Positions 1 to 12,129 of a DNA stretch of 64,000 bases are shown here, piece after piece. Within the stretch, counting starts at the first letter, position 1. Each line of letters opens with the position of its first letter. The stretch lies in NCBI RefSeq assembly GCF_041435495.1, contig NZ_CP108644.1, positions 3,209,501-3,273,500 on the forward strand, read 5' to 3'. This DNA comes from Streptomyces sp. NBC_01116. GTDB taxonomy: Bacteria > Actinomycetota > Actinomycetes > Streptomycetales > Streptomycetaceae. Both the position numbers and the translations under genes were made by a program. Under the pieces are notes generated by a model. The model did no database searches. It had not been told where the DNA came from and was given only the letters and a program-made list of their open reading frames with translations.

Positions 1-996
1 CATGCAGTGCAGATACGCCTGGTACATGTCCGGGTAGTCGCCGCCCAGGACGTTGCACATGACCGTCCAGGGCGCGCGCGGGCGCGGGTCGCCGAGCGGG
101 AGGTCGAGGACCGCCCGCACGTGGTTGGCGAACTGGGAGGTGATCGCGCCGTCCATGGTCCAGTGGCCCGAGTTGTGCGGGCGCATCGCCAGCTCGTTGA
201 CCAGGATGCCGGGCTTCCCGTCGGGTCCGCGGGTCTCGAACAGCTCCACCGCGAGGTGTCCGACGACGCCCAGCTCGTCGGCGATGCGCAGCGCGAGCCG
301 CTGGGCCTCGCCGGCCAGCGTCTCGTCCAGCTCGGGGGCGGGGGCGATCACCGTGTCGCAGACGCCGTCCACCTGGATGGACTCGACGACCGGGTAGGCG
401 ACGGCCTGGCCGTGCGGCGAGCGGACGATGTTCGCCGCCAGCTCCCGTACGAAGTCGACCTTCTCCTCGGCGAGGACCGGGACCCCGGCGCGGAACGGGT
501 CGGCGGCGTCCGCCTCGGAGCGGACCACCCACACGCCCTTGCCGTCGTAGCCGCCGCGCACGGTCTTGAGGATGACGGGGAAGCCCCCGGCCTCCTCGGC
601 GAACGCGGCGGCGTCGGCCGGGTCGCTGACGATGCGGTGGCGGGGGCAGGGTGCGCCGATCTCCAGGAGCTTGGCACGCATCACCCCCTTGTCCTGGGCG
701 TGCACCAGGGCGTCGGGGCCGGGGCGCACGGGGATGCCGTCCGCCTCCAGGGCCCGCAGATGCTCGGTCGGCACGTGCTCGTGATCGAAGGTGATCACGT
801 CGCAGCCGCGCGCGAAGGCGCGCAGCGTGTCCAGGTCGCGATAGTCGCCGATGACGACCTCGCTCACCACCTGGGCCGCCGAGTCCTGGGGAGTGTCACT
901 GAGCAGCTTGAATTTCAGGCCGAGGGGGATACCCGCCTCGTGGGTCATGCGGGCGAGCTGACCGCCGCCGACCATGCCGACTACCGGGAACGTCAC
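1..996 (-). CDS. purK: N5-carboxyaminoimidazole ribonucleotide synthase (PurK), 3' end outside window
   Basis: PurK converts AIR, ATP and bicarbonate to N5-CAIR in purine synthesis, in the cytoplasm. The 332 residues in the window begin MTFPVVGMVGGGQLARM, a Rossmann-like N-terminal dinucleotide fold, and continue into an ATP-grasp domain (VILKTVRGGYDGKGVW near residue 150, VELFETRGP, LVNELAMRPHNSGHW near 295). These are PurK hallmarks, including the conserved RPHNSGHW segment. The GTG start at 996 follows GGAG; a later in-frame ATG at 975 would lose the first beta strand. The C-terminus (about 40-60 residues) lies left of the window. purE is expected beyond it. Confidence 0.95.
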   Translation of the reverse strand, partial: MTFPVVGMVGGGQLARMTHEAGIPLGLKFKLLSDTPQDSAAQVVSEVVIGDYRDLDTLRAFARGCDVITFDHEHVPTEHLRALEADGIPVRPGPDALVHAQDKGVMRAKLLEIGAPCPRHRIVSDPADAAAFAEEAGGFPVILKTVRGGYDGKGVWVVRSEADAADPFRAGVPVLAEEKVDFVRELAANIVRSPHGQAVAYPVVESIQVDGVCDTVIAPAPELDETLAGEAQRLALRIADELGVVGHLAVELFETRGPDGKPGILVNELAMRPHNSGHWTMDGAITSQFANHVRAVLDLPLGDPRPRAPWTVMCNVLGGDYPDMYQAYLHCM

Positions 997-1173
997 GTCT
1001 CCAGGATATCCGCCACGCCGGTGCTTCCCGGACGGCCTTACGGATGCCGTGCGGCCACGACCCCTGCGGACTCACGGGCGTCACACGGGTGGGCTGGTTA
1101 GCATGGCGGAGTTGACGTGCTTGCGTCGACACGTCTTCCAGACGCCTTCCGACGGACGGGACCAGCGATCACC

Positions 1174-1698
1174 ATGAGCGAACGGGGCGCACTGCGGACC
1201 CGGCTTGAGCTGCTGGCCCGGGAGGTCGCCAAGTTCGGCGCGGTCGGCGCTTTCGGCCTGCTGGTCAACATCGCGGTCTTCAACCTCCTGCGGCACACGA
1301 CGGACCTCCAGGTGGTCCGGGCGAGCGTGGTGGCGACGTTCGTCGCGATCCTCTTCAACTACGTGGGCTTCCGCTACTGGACCTACCGGGACCGCGACAA
1401 GACCGGCCGGACCCGTGAGCTGGCCCTCTTCCTGCTGTTCAGCGCGGCGGGCGCGGTGATCGAGACGGGCGTGCTGTACCTGGCGACGTACGGCTTCGGC
1501 TGGAACACCCCGGTCCAGAGCAATGTCTTCAAGATCGTCGGCATCGGGGTCGCCACCCTGTTCCGCTTCTGGTCCTACCGGACCTGGGTCTTCAAGACCC
1601 TGCCCGCCAAGGAGGCCGTGCTGAGCGCGGAACGGTTTCTGGAGCAGCGGGGGCCGACGCCGGAAGAGCGGGTAGCGCCCGACCCCGTACGGAACTGA
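1174..1698 (+). CDS. GtrA family small membrane protein
   Basis: This 174-residue protein has four predicted membrane segments (about residues 20-42, 52-72, 90-110 and 120-140) and the GtrA signature: FGAVGAFGLLVNIAVFN in the first helix and an ILFNYVGFRYWTY motif after the second. GtrA-like proteins are thought to move lipid-linked sugars across the membrane for cell-surface polysaccharide synthesis; the substrate here is unknown. The ATG at 1174 was chosen because the family begins just before the first helix; in-frame starts from 1117 would add residues without family support. It is divergent from purK. The last codons, including the stop, lie inside a tandem repeat array. Confidence 0.85.
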   Translation: MSERGALRTRLELLAREVAKFGAVGAFGLLVNIAVFNLLRHTTDLQVVRASVVATFVAILFNYVGFRYWTYRDRDKTGRTRELALFLLFSAAGAVIETGVLYLATYGFGWNTPVQSNVFKIVGIGVATLFRFWSYRTWVFKTLPAKEAVLSAERFLEQRGPTPEERVAPDPVRN

Positions 1699-1836
1699 TC
1701 CGGCACGCCCGTACGGAACTGCCCGCGGCACCCGTGCGGAGCTGATCCGCCACGCCCGTACGGGAACCGGTCGGCGACACCCGTACCGCGACCGGTCCGC
1801 GACACCCGTACGGGAACCGCCCCGCCGCGCCCGTCG
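1684..1836. repeat. degenerate 23-25 bp tandem repeat, about 6 copies
   Basis: The core CCCGTACGG(G)AAC recurs with starts at 1684, 1708, 1731, 1755, 1780, 1805 and 1830, a period of 23-25 bp. The first copy encodes the last residues of the GtrA protein and its stop codon. The last partial copy abuts the stop of the histidine kinase on the other strand. Confidence 0.8.
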
Positions 1837-1840
1837 TTGT

Positions 1841-3106
1841 TCAGCGCACCGGGCGCTCAGGAGCCTTGCGGTCGAGCGGGACCCGACTGAGGAAGAGCGC
1901 GAAGACCGCCGGATGCTGCTGGAGCAGCTCCAGCCGGCCGCCGTCCGCCTCCGCGAGATCGCGGGCGACGGCCAGGCCGATGCCGGTGGAGTTGCGGCCG
2001 CTGATGGTCCGCTCGAAGATCCGCGCGCCCAGTTCGGCGGGGACGCCGGGGCCCTCGTCGGTGACCTCGATGACCGCCTGGTTGCCGGTGACCCGGGTGC
2101 GCAGGGCGACGGTGCCGCCGCCGTGCATGAGGGAGTTCTCGATCAGCGCCGCCAGGACCTGGGCGACCGCGCCCGGGGTGCCGACGGCCTTCAGCCCGTG
2201 CTTGCCGGAGCAGACCAGTGCGCGGCCGGCGCTGCGGTAGGCGGGGCGCCACTCCTCGATCTGCTGCTTGACGATCTCGTCGAGGTCGAAGACGACGGCG
2301 GAGCCGGTGCGCGGGTCGCGGGAGTTCGTCAGGAGCCGCTGGACGACGTCGGTGAGGCGCTCGACCTGGGTGAGGGCGATGTTCGCCTCCTCCTTCACCG
2401 TCTCGGGGTCGTCGGTGACGGAGATCTCCTCGATCCGCATGGAGAGCGCGGTCAGCGGGGTCCGCAGCTGGTGCGAGGCGTCGGCGGCGAGCCGGCGTTC
2501 GGCGGTCAGCATCCGGGCGATCCGCTCGGCCGAGGAGTCCAGGACGTCGGCGACCCGGTCCAGCTCGGGCACCCCGTACCGCTTGTGGCGCGGGCGGGGG
2601 TCCCCGGAGCCGAGGCGTTCGGCGGTCTCGGCGAGGTCGGTGAGCGGCGAGGTGAGCCGGTTCGCCTGGCGTACGGCGAGCAGCACGGCCGAGACGATCG
2701 CCAGCAGCGCCACAGCGCCGATGATCAGGAGGGTGCGCCCGACCTCGCGGGTGACGGCCGAGCGGGACTCCTCGACGGTGACCTTCTCGCCCTGGTCCCC
2801 GGTCTCGACGGCGCGCAGGACGCTGCCGACGGGGCGTTCGCCGACGGCGATGGGCTCGCGGCCGGGGATCTCGACCAGCGCGTACCGCTTGGGGTCGATC
2901 TGCTCGGCCAGCACCCCGGGGTTGATCCGCTCCGCGCCCAGCAGGCGGCTGTCGACCACGCTGATCAGCCGGAGCGCCTCGGACTCGACGCTCTCCTGGG
3001 CGCTGGCGCTGATGGTCCGCGTCTCGACGATCACCAGCGAGACGCCGAAGACGGCGATGACGACGAGCACCACGGCGAGCGTGGAGTTGATCAGCCGACG
3101 GCGCAT
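1841..3106 (-). CDS. sensor histidine kinase, two-component system
   Basis: A 421-residue membrane kinase. Helix 1 (residues 7-28) and helix 2 (about 123-145) flank a roughly 95-residue extracytoplasmic sensor domain. HAMP follows at about 145-200, then a HisKA domain with ASHQLRTPL (phospho-acceptor His212) and a HATPase_c domain with N box ENSLMHGGG and G1 box DEGPGVP. It should phosphorylate the response regulator encoded 103 bp upstream on the same strand. The signal sensed is not evident. The gap between the two genes holds a 12-bp tandem duplication (GGTCACCGGAGC near 3160-3185). Confidence 0.93.
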   Translation of the reverse strand: MRRRLINSTLAVVLVVIAVFGVSLVIVETRTISASAQESVESEALRLISVVDSRLLGAERINPGVLAEQIDPKRYALVEIPGREPIAVGERPVGSVLRAVETGDQGEKVTVEESRSAVTREVGRTLLIIGAVALLAIVSAVLLAVRQANRLTSPLTDLAETAERLGSGDPRPRHKRYGVPELDRVADVLDSSAERIARMLTAERRLAADASHQLRTPLTALSMRIEEISVTDDPETVKEEANIALTQVERLTDVVQRLLTNSRDPRTGSAVVFDLDEIVKQQIEEWRPAYRSAGRALVCSGKHGLKAVGTPGAVAQVLAALIENSLMHGGGTVALRTRVTGNQAVIEVTDEGPGVPAELGARIFERTISGRNSTGIGLAVARDLAEADGGRLELLQQHPAVFALFLSRVPLDRKAPERPVR

Positions 3107-3209
3107 GCCCGCCTCGTCACGTCGACGGGACGGTGGTGGCGGCCCGCGGCGGGGCGGTCACCGGAGCGGTCACCGGAGCGGTCTTCAGGATGCATGGGGG
3201 TTTCGTACG

Positions 3210-3887
3210 TCAGCTCTTCTCGAACCGGAAGCCGACGCCCCGCACGGTGGCGATGTACCGCGGATTGGCGGCGTCGTCGCCGAGCTTCTTGCGCAGCCAG
3301 GAGATGTGCATGTCGAGGGTCTTGGTGGAGGACCACCAGGTGGTGTCCCAGACCTCACGCATCAGCTGGTCGCGGGTGACGACCCGGCCGGCGTCCCTGA
3401 CCAGGACCCGCAGCAGGTCGAACTCCTTTGCCGTGAGCTGGAGTTCCTCCTCGCCCATCCAGGCCCGGTGCGACTCGACGTCGATCCTGACCCCGTGGGT
3501 GGCGGGCTGCGCGACGGGCTCGGAGGCTCCGCGGCGCAGCAGCGCGCGGACCCGGGCGAGCAGCTCGGCGAGCCGGAACGGCTTGGTGACGTAGTCGTCG
3601 GCGCCCGCGTCCAGACCGACCACCGTGTCGACCTCGTCGGCGCGGGCCGTCAGCACCAGGATCGGGATGGTGTGCCCGCCGGCCCGGAGCCTGCGGGCGA
3701 CTTCGAGACCGTCCATCCCGGGCAGCCCCAGGTCGAGGACGACCAGGTCGATGCCGCCCTGGAGTCCGGCGTCCAGCGCGGTCGGACCGTCCTGGCGGAC
3801 CTCGACCTCGTAACCCTCCCGACGCAGTGCGCGGGCCAGTGGCTCCGAGATGGATGCGTCGTCCTCGGCGAGCAGTACACGGGTCAT
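3210..3887 (-). CDS. OmpR/PhoB-family response regulator
   Basis: A 225-residue regulator. The receiver domain (1-115) has the acidic pair EDD at 8-10, phospho-acceptor Asp52 in VVLDLGLPG, and Lys near 101 in DYVTKPF. A winged-helix DNA-binding domain (about 128-225) ends TVRGVGFRFEKS. It is upstream of its cognate kinase in the usual regulator-kinase order. The ATG at 3887 begins MTRVLLAEDD, as in the family. Confidence 0.94.
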   Translation of the reverse strand: MTRVLLAEDDASISEPLARALRREGYEVEVRQDGPTALDAGLQGGIDLVVLDLGLPGMDGLEVARRLRAGGHTIPILVLTARADEVDTVVGLDAGADDYVTKPFRLAELLARVRALLRRGASEPVAQPATHGVRIDVESHRAWMGEEELQLTAKEFDLLRVLVRDAGRVVTRDQLMREVWDTTWWSSTKTLDMHISWLRKKLGDDAANPRYIATVRGVGFRFEKS

Positions 3888-4376
3888 GGACTGATGGTAG
3901 TCCGGTCAGGACGCCCGGAGTGAGGCCCACGACGCCACCTGCGGGTCAGCGCCACAAAACGGACCAGGACCTTTGAATGTGGGAGCGTGGTTCCACCAGG
4001 ACCTGTGATCCATGTCTCAAGTCCTTTCATATCCCGCTGTGTCGTGTCGTATGGTGTCCCAACGCCTGTTGCACCACTCAAGGACCTTTGGGCAGCCACG
4101 AGCGCCAAGGGTCCCTTCTGTGTGCGGGGCCGGTTCCCGCCGGCTCTTCGAGTGAATGACCTGTGAGCCGGGCCCGGAGCGCGATGACGTGCGACGGGTG
4201 TGGATCCCGACGCGGTTCTTCCCCGCTCCGCCGCCGGGTCTCCGTCAGGAGCCCGGCCGCACGGAGCACGTCCCCCCTCAGGTGTGGGGACGGGGTACGC
4301 CGCGCCGGTGCCGGCTGCCCCCCACCGGGCGCGTACAGCCCACGAGGCGTCGCGTCCCGACCAGCAAGGATCGACC
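3888..4376. other. intergenic region with repeated AGGACCT motifs
   Basis: This divergent promoter region separates the response regulator (-) from the peptide transporter (+). I see no credible gene. The motif AGGACCTTTG occurs at 3966-3975 and 4081-4090, the variant AGGACCTGTG at 3998-4007, and an inverted CAAGTCCTTT at 4018-4027. The 11-bp palindrome AAGGGTCCCTT lies at 4107-4117. These could be operator sites for the adjacent response regulator or a nitrogen/peptide regulator; that is inference. Confidence 0.5.
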
Positions 4377-5876
4377 ATGGCGTCCAGCCTGACGAAGGAC
4401 TCGCCCAGTTCCGGCGAGAAGACCTTCTTCGGCCACCCCCGCGGTATGGCCACCCTGTTCATGACGGAGATGTGGGAACGCTTCTCCTTCTACGGGATGC
4501 GCGCCATCCTCACCCTGTACTTGGTGGCCGCCGTGCTCGACGGCCCCCTGGAGGGCCGGGAGGCGCTCGCCGCCTCCATCTACGGTGTCTACAACGCCGT
4601 CGTCTACATGGCCGCGATGCCCGGCGGCTGGGTCGCCGACCGCCTCTGGGGCGCCCGCAAGGCCGTGCTGGTCGGCGGGATCATCATCGCGCTCGGCCAC
4701 TTCGCGCTCGCGCTGCCGAGCGACATCACGTTCTTCTTCGGCCTCGCGCTGATCGCGGTCGGTACGGGTCTGCTGAAGCCGAACATCTCGGCGATGGTGG
4801 GCGCGCTCTACGAGGACCAGTCCAGCGCCCGCAGGGACGCCGGTTTCACCCTCTTCTACATGGCGATCAACCTCGGTGGCTTCGCCGCTCCGCTGCTGGT
4901 CGGCTACCTCGGCGAGAACATCAGCTGGCACCTCGGCTTCGGTGTCGCCGGTGTCGGCATGACCTTCGCGGTCATCCAGTACGCGCTCGGCTCCAAGCAC
5001 CTCGGCGACATCGGCAAGCTGCCCGCGAAGCCCGCCTCCCCCGAGGAGCGGACGCGGATGCTGCGCAAGGTGGGCCTCTGGTCCGGCGTCGCCGTCGCCG
5101 CGCTGCTGATCGACCTGGCGCTGGGCACGTACGACATCGAGCACATCGTCAACGTCCTGGCCGTGCTGGGCGTCGTCGTGCCGATCGTCTACTTCGTCAC
5201 GATCTTCCGGGACCCGGCGCTCACCAAGGAGGACCGGCCGAAGATCAAGGCGTACGTGTGGTTCTTCATCACGGCCGTGCTCTTCTGGATGATCTACGAC
5301 CAGTCCGGCTCGCTGCTGACGATCTTCGCCGACAACAAGACGGACCGTTTCATCGGCGGCTGGGAGTTCCCCGCCTCCTGGCTGCAGTCGGTCAACCCCG
5401 CGCTGGTCATCATCCTGGCCCCGATCTTCGCCGCGGTCTGGGTCAAGCTGGCCACGCGCAACCGTGAGCCCAGCACCCCGATGAAGTTCGCGCTGGCGAT
5501 GCTCCTCATAGGCGGCTCCTTCGGCATCATGGGCCTGGCGGGCGCGGCCGCGGCGAACAGCGAGACCGGCAAGGTCACCGTCTTCTGGCTGCTCGCCGTC
5601 TACCTGGCGCAGACCATGGGTGAGATGTGCCTCTCCCCGGTCGGGCTGTCGCTGTCCACGAAGCTGGCGCCGAAGATGTTCATGGGCCAGATCATGGGCC
5701 TGTGGTTCCTGGCCACGTCGACGGGCAACGCGCTGAACGGCTGGACCACGAAGCTCAACGCCCCACTGGGCGATGCCGCGTACTACACGTTGCAGGCGGT
5801 CGTGGCCGTCGCGGCGGGCATCTCCTTCATCGTGGCGGGTCGCAAGATCCGCGCTCTCATGGGCAACGTCAAGTAG
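4377..5876 (+). CDS. POT/PTR-family proton-dependent oligopeptide transporter
   Basis: A 499-residue major-facilitator protein of the proton-coupled oligopeptide transporter family, which imports di- and tripeptides. The diagnostic ExxER motif is present as EMWERFSFYG near residue 36 on helix 1. The POT signature GTGLLKPNISAMVGALYE follows near 130, and further on there is FTLFYMAINLGGFAAPLL. About 14 hydrophobic segments fit the family. ATG 4377 was chosen because AAGGA lies 9 bases upstream; ORF extensions from 4200 run into a poorly coding leader. A strong hairpin follows the stop. Confidence 0.93.
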   Translation: MASSLTKDSPSSGEKTFFGHPRGMATLFMTEMWERFSFYGMRAILTLYLVAAVLDGPLEGREALAASIYGVYNAVVYMAAMPGGWVADRLWGARKAVLVGGIIIALGHFALALPSDITFFFGLALIAVGTGLLKPNISAMVGALYEDQSSARRDAGFTLFYMAINLGGFAAPLLVGYLGENISWHLGFGVAGVGMTFAVIQYALGSKHLGDIGKLPAKPASPEERTRMLRKVGLWSGVAVAALLIDLALGTYDIEHIVNVLAVLGVVVPIVYFVTIFRDPALTKEDRPKIKAYVWFFITAVLFWMIYDQSGSLLTIFADNKTDRFIGGWEFPASWLQSVNPALVIILAPIFAAVWVKLATRNREPSTPMKFALAMLLIGGSFGIMGLAGAAAANSETGKVTVFWLLAVYLAQTMGEMCLSPVGLSLSTKLAPKMFMGQIMGLWFLATSTGNALNGWTTKLNAPLGDAAYYTLQAVVAVAAGISFIVAGRKIRALMGNVK

Positions 5877-5899
5877 CTGCCCCGATCACGCCCGGCACA

Positions 5900-5942
5900 C
5901 GACAGCGGGTCCGCACGATCACCTCGTGCGGACCCGCTGTCG
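5900..5942. terminator. perfect 19-bp hairpin terminator
   Basis: The arms 5900-5918 and 5924-5942 are perfectly complementary with a 5-base loop. It lies 23 bases after the transporter stop and about 80 bases from the end of the convergent surface-protein operon, so it may serve both strands. Confidence 0.9.
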
Positions 5943-6021
5943 TTCGGTTCGGCGGTCGGGACGGCTGCGTGGTCCCGACGGCTGCCCGGTCCCGACCTCG
6001 GCGCTCCGTGCAGGGAGCGGC

Positions 6022-9733
<3,712 letters not shown>

Positions 9734-9784
9734 GGGCGGCTCCTCTGCCTTCCGGCGGCGTCGCTGCGCCGAGCTGTGCCGGTC

Positions 9785-10507
9785 TCAGCCCGTGGCGCGC
9801 TGTCCACGCCGGGTCAGCCAGAGCACTCCGGCCGCCCCGCTCAGCAGCACGGTGCCGCCGAGCGTGCCGAGGGCCGCCGCCGAGTCCAGCGGGCCGGTAC
9901 GCGGCAGCTCACCGCCTCCCGAGGCGCCGCCGGTCGAACCGCCGGTGGACGCGCCGCCCGTGGAACCGCCGTCGGAGGAGCCGCCGTCCGATGTACCGCC
10001 CGCCCCCTGGACGTCGAGTTCGAGGGAGGGACCGGGGCTGTTCTTCGGCGTACACGTGGTGGTCGTACCGAGGGCCTTGATGGTGAGGACCCCGGCCGTG
10101 AAGGTGACCTTGCCGCTCTTCTTCGGGGTGTACGTCCCCGACAGGTCGCTGATCCTGATCGGGGTGTTGGCCGGAATCGCCTCGCTGTTCGCCGGTCCGG
10201 TGACCTGGACCTTCCCCTGCTCCGCGCCGCCCAGTTCGATCACGGCGCTCGGGTTCATGGCCCCTTTGCCCAGCTCGACCGGGCTGGAGGAGACGCCCTT
10301 CTGGAAGGACATGGTGAGCTTGTAGCCGGCGCCGCTCTTGACGCCCTTGATGTCGATGGGCGAGACCGCCCCTTTGGGCCCGATGGGCGTCACGCACTGG
10401 TAGTTGACGTCCACGACCTCGGCGTGCGCGGCGGGCGCGCCCGCCACCACGATCGAGCCCGCCAGCGCAGCCGCCAGCGCGAGAGTTGTCCGCTTCTGGT
10501 TCGACAC
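9785..10507 (-). CDS. secreted surface protein with LPxTG-type sorting signal
   Basis: A 240-residue protein with a signal peptide (1-29, ending APAAHA-EVV), one beta-rich domain (about 30-160, from VNYQCVTPIGPKGA to TTTTCTPKNS) and a Ser/Gly/Thr linker. It ends with LPRTG, a hydrophobic segment and a basic tail. The domain closely matches the second domain of the LAxTG protein at the end of the operon, including paired cysteines and the TYTPKKSGKVTFTAGVLT strand pattern. GTG 10507 has GAGGGGAG upstream. It is first in the operon, 51 bases before the WxL-interacting-like gene. The sortase is not in the window. Confidence 0.8.
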   Translation of the reverse strand: MSNQKRTTLALAAALAGSIVVAGAPAAHAEVVDVNYQCVTPIGPKGAVSPIDIKGVKSGAGYKLTMSFQKGVSSSPVELGKGAMNPSAVIELGGAEQGKVQVTGPANSEAIPANTPIRISDLSGTYTPKKSGKVTFTAGVLTIKALGTTTTCTPKNSPGPSLELDVQGAGGTSDGGSSDGGSTGGASTGGSTGGASGGGELPRTGPLDSAAALGTLGGTVLLSGAAGVLWLTRRGQRATG

Positions 10508-10782
10508 CTCGTGCTCCCCTCATGCCGGACGCCGCCGCGCGCCACGATGCCTACGGGCGCGCATTACTGACGGCACATCAGATTTGGCGCTCAAGGTACG
10601 CCCGGGGCCTGATGGAGGGAAGACAAAGAGCGCGCCGATCCGGCGCGCTCTTGTCGGTGCGGGTGACGCACTCGTGTCGGTGCTGGTGACGCGCCCTGGT
10701 CGGCGCGGGCAAGAGGCATGCCCGAGGCATACCGGTGGGGTGTACGGGTGAGGAGTGCGGGCGGGGCGCGGCGCGACACGCC
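10508..10782. other. intergenic region with terminator and short GGTGACGC repeats
   Basis: This region holds the promoter of the surface-protein operon and the terminator of the anti-sigma factor gene. Copies of GTCGGTGC(G/T)GGTGACGC lie at about 10650-10715. I see no gene. Confidence 0.5.
10622..10655 (-). terminator. hairpin terminator of the anti-sigma factor gene
   Basis: The arms 10622-10637 and 10641-10655 pair (15 bp, one bulged A) around a 3-base loop. It lies about 130 bases downstream of the minus-strand stop at 10783. On the minus strand it is followed by a T/C-rich stretch. Confidence 0.75.
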
Positions 10783-11274
10783 CTAAGCGGGTGCGGCCAG
10801 CTCCGCCCAGACGGTCTTGCCGGGCGCGTCCGGAGTGCGCAGGACGCCCCAGTCCAGGCAGAGGCGCTGCACGATGAACATGCCGTGCCCACCGGGCCGG
10901 CCGGCGCGGTGCGGCGTACGGGGTGCGGGCTGACCGGCCCCCCGGTCGACGACCTCCACCCTCAGCACCTTGGGCGTGTGTCCGATCCGAAGCTCTTCGG
11001 GGCCCTCCGCGTGCAGGCAGGCGTTGGTCACCAGCTCGGAGACGACCAGCAGGACGTCCTCGGCGGCGGCCCTGCGGTCCGCGGTGGACGCGGGGAGCCA
11101 GCCCCACTCGTGCAGCGCCTGCCTGGCGAAATCACGAGCCGTCGGAACAATGCCGCTGGCCTGTCCGAGTGAGAGCGTGCGCCACTGCCGCTCGGCCGGG
11201 ACGGTCGAGGCTGCGCCCGCTCCGTCCGGCTCGCGACCGAGGTCGCCCGGCGGATGCTGCCGGGTGGTGCTCAT
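10783..11274 (-). CDS. prsI: HATPase anti-sigma factor (RsbW-like serine kinase)
   Basis: A 163-residue GHKL ATPase of the RsbW/SpoIIAB type. The N box lies in LLVVSELVTNACLHA (about 79-93). The G1 region is VEVVDRGAGQPAP, and a G2-like GGHGMFIVQRL follows. Such proteins bind a SigB/F-type sigma factor, or phosphorylate an anti-sigma antagonist on serine. Both partners are encoded within 2 kb: the STAS protein just upstream on the same strand, and the divergent sigma factor. By gene order it corresponds to PrsI of S. coelicolor, from memory. ATG 11274 is the first good start. Confidence 0.85.
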   Translation of the reverse strand: MSTTRQHPPGDLGREPDGAGAASTVPAERQWRTLSLGQASGIVPTARDFARQALHEWGWLPASTADRRAAAEDVLLVVSELVTNACLHAEGPEELRIGHTPKVLRVEVVDRGAGQPAPRTPHRAGRPGGHGMFIVQRLCLDWGVLRTPDAPGKTVWAELAAPA

Positions 11275-11476
11275 CAGCGCTTCACCTCACCGATTCGCCA
11301 TGTCGCCATGTCGCCGTTCAACAGATAATGATCAGTTACCGAATGTGCCGGAGCCCTTGCGGGGCGCCGCCGGGGTGTCTCCTGCCCTGCCGTGCCGCAA
11401 CAACACCCACTTGAGGCACACGATCGCGTGACGCGGCCGACATCGGGGATGTCCACGGTCGCACGCTCGCGCCGGT
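11275..11476. other. spacer between STAS gene and anti-sigma factor gene
   Basis: The spacer holds a short inverted repeat, GACATC-GGG-GATGTC, at 11439-11453, and a tandem CGCCATGT duplication near 11297-11315. The unusually AT-rich TGATCATTATCTG (minus strand, around 11325-11340) could be a promoter for the anti-sigma gene. No gene is seen. Confidence 0.4.
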
Positions 11477-11845
11477 TCAGGTGGCCAGAGCCTCTTCGAG
11501 CGTGGCGTGGACGGTGAAGACCGCCTCCGCGCCGGTGATCTCGAACACCCTCGCCACGACGGGCAGCATTCCGGCGAGATGAACCCCTCCGCCGACCGCC
11601 TCCGCCTTGAGGCGGGCGCCGAGCAGGACGTTCAGCCCGGTGGAATCGCAGAAATCCAGCCGAGAGCAGTCGACCACCAGGCGTGACCGCCCCTGCTCGA
11701 CCGCGCTCTCCAGGGGCTCGCGCAGTAGATCGGCGGTGTGATGATCGAGCTCACCCACCGGCGTCACGACCTCGCTGCGCCCCTCGGTCCGGGCCTCGAC
11801 CTGAAGTCGACCCCGGTTAGCACTGCCGACCGTCCCGCGGTCCAT
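11477..11845 (-). CDS. arsI: STAS-domain anti-sigma factor antagonist
   Basis: A 122-residue STAS protein (SpoIIAA/RsbV type). The conserved phosphorylatable-serine region is LVVDCSRLDFCDSTGLNVLL (Ser near residue 69). The early beta strands EVVTPVGELDHHTADLL fit the family. When unphosphorylated it should bind the adjacent anti-sigma kinase and release the sigma factor. ATG 11845 was chosen because GAGGGA lies 5 bases upstream; in-frame starts up to 12178 extend into the promoter region shared with the sigma gene. Confidence 0.87.
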   Translation of the reverse strand: MDRGTVGSANRGRLQVEARTEGRSEVVTPVGELDHHTADLLREPLESAVEQGRSRLVVDCSRLDFCDSTGLNVLLGARLKAEAVGGGVHLAGMLPVVARVFEITGAEAVFTVHATLEEALAT

Positions 11846-12129
11846 GCCTGTCCCTCTTCGCCGTTCGTCACTGTGCGCGTCACTGCCTGTGCGGCTGTAT
11901 GCATAGCTACCGCCGACGTGCCTAAACATACGCGTTTCGTTCGCCACGCGGTAGCCGGAGACCTCAACAAACCGGACATATGGCAGCAATTGGCGCTTGT
12001 CACTGCTGGCCAGGACCGGGTATGGGTAGAGGAACACCCGAAACACGACCGGCTTTGGAGGCGCCGCTTCACCGCAGGAACACGTATGGGCATCGGCAGC
12101 CATATGCCGAGAACGATGGAGGAGACCCC
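11846..12129. promoter_or_regulatory. divergent promoter region with a SigB-type -10 motif
   Basis: The region separates the STAS gene (-) from the sigma factor gene (+). GGGTAT at 12018-12023, with GCTTGT at 11995-12000 (17-base spacing), resembles promoters read by Streptomyces SigB/F-family sigma factors (GnnTn, then GGGTAY), and suggests autoregulation. The spacing is slightly long. It is a candidate only. Confidence 0.45.

Noticed and set aside
1913..3379. Long plus-strand ORF antisense to the histidine kinase
   Set aside because: It mirrors the minus-strand kinase, which has every expected domain; the antisense product is low-complexity.
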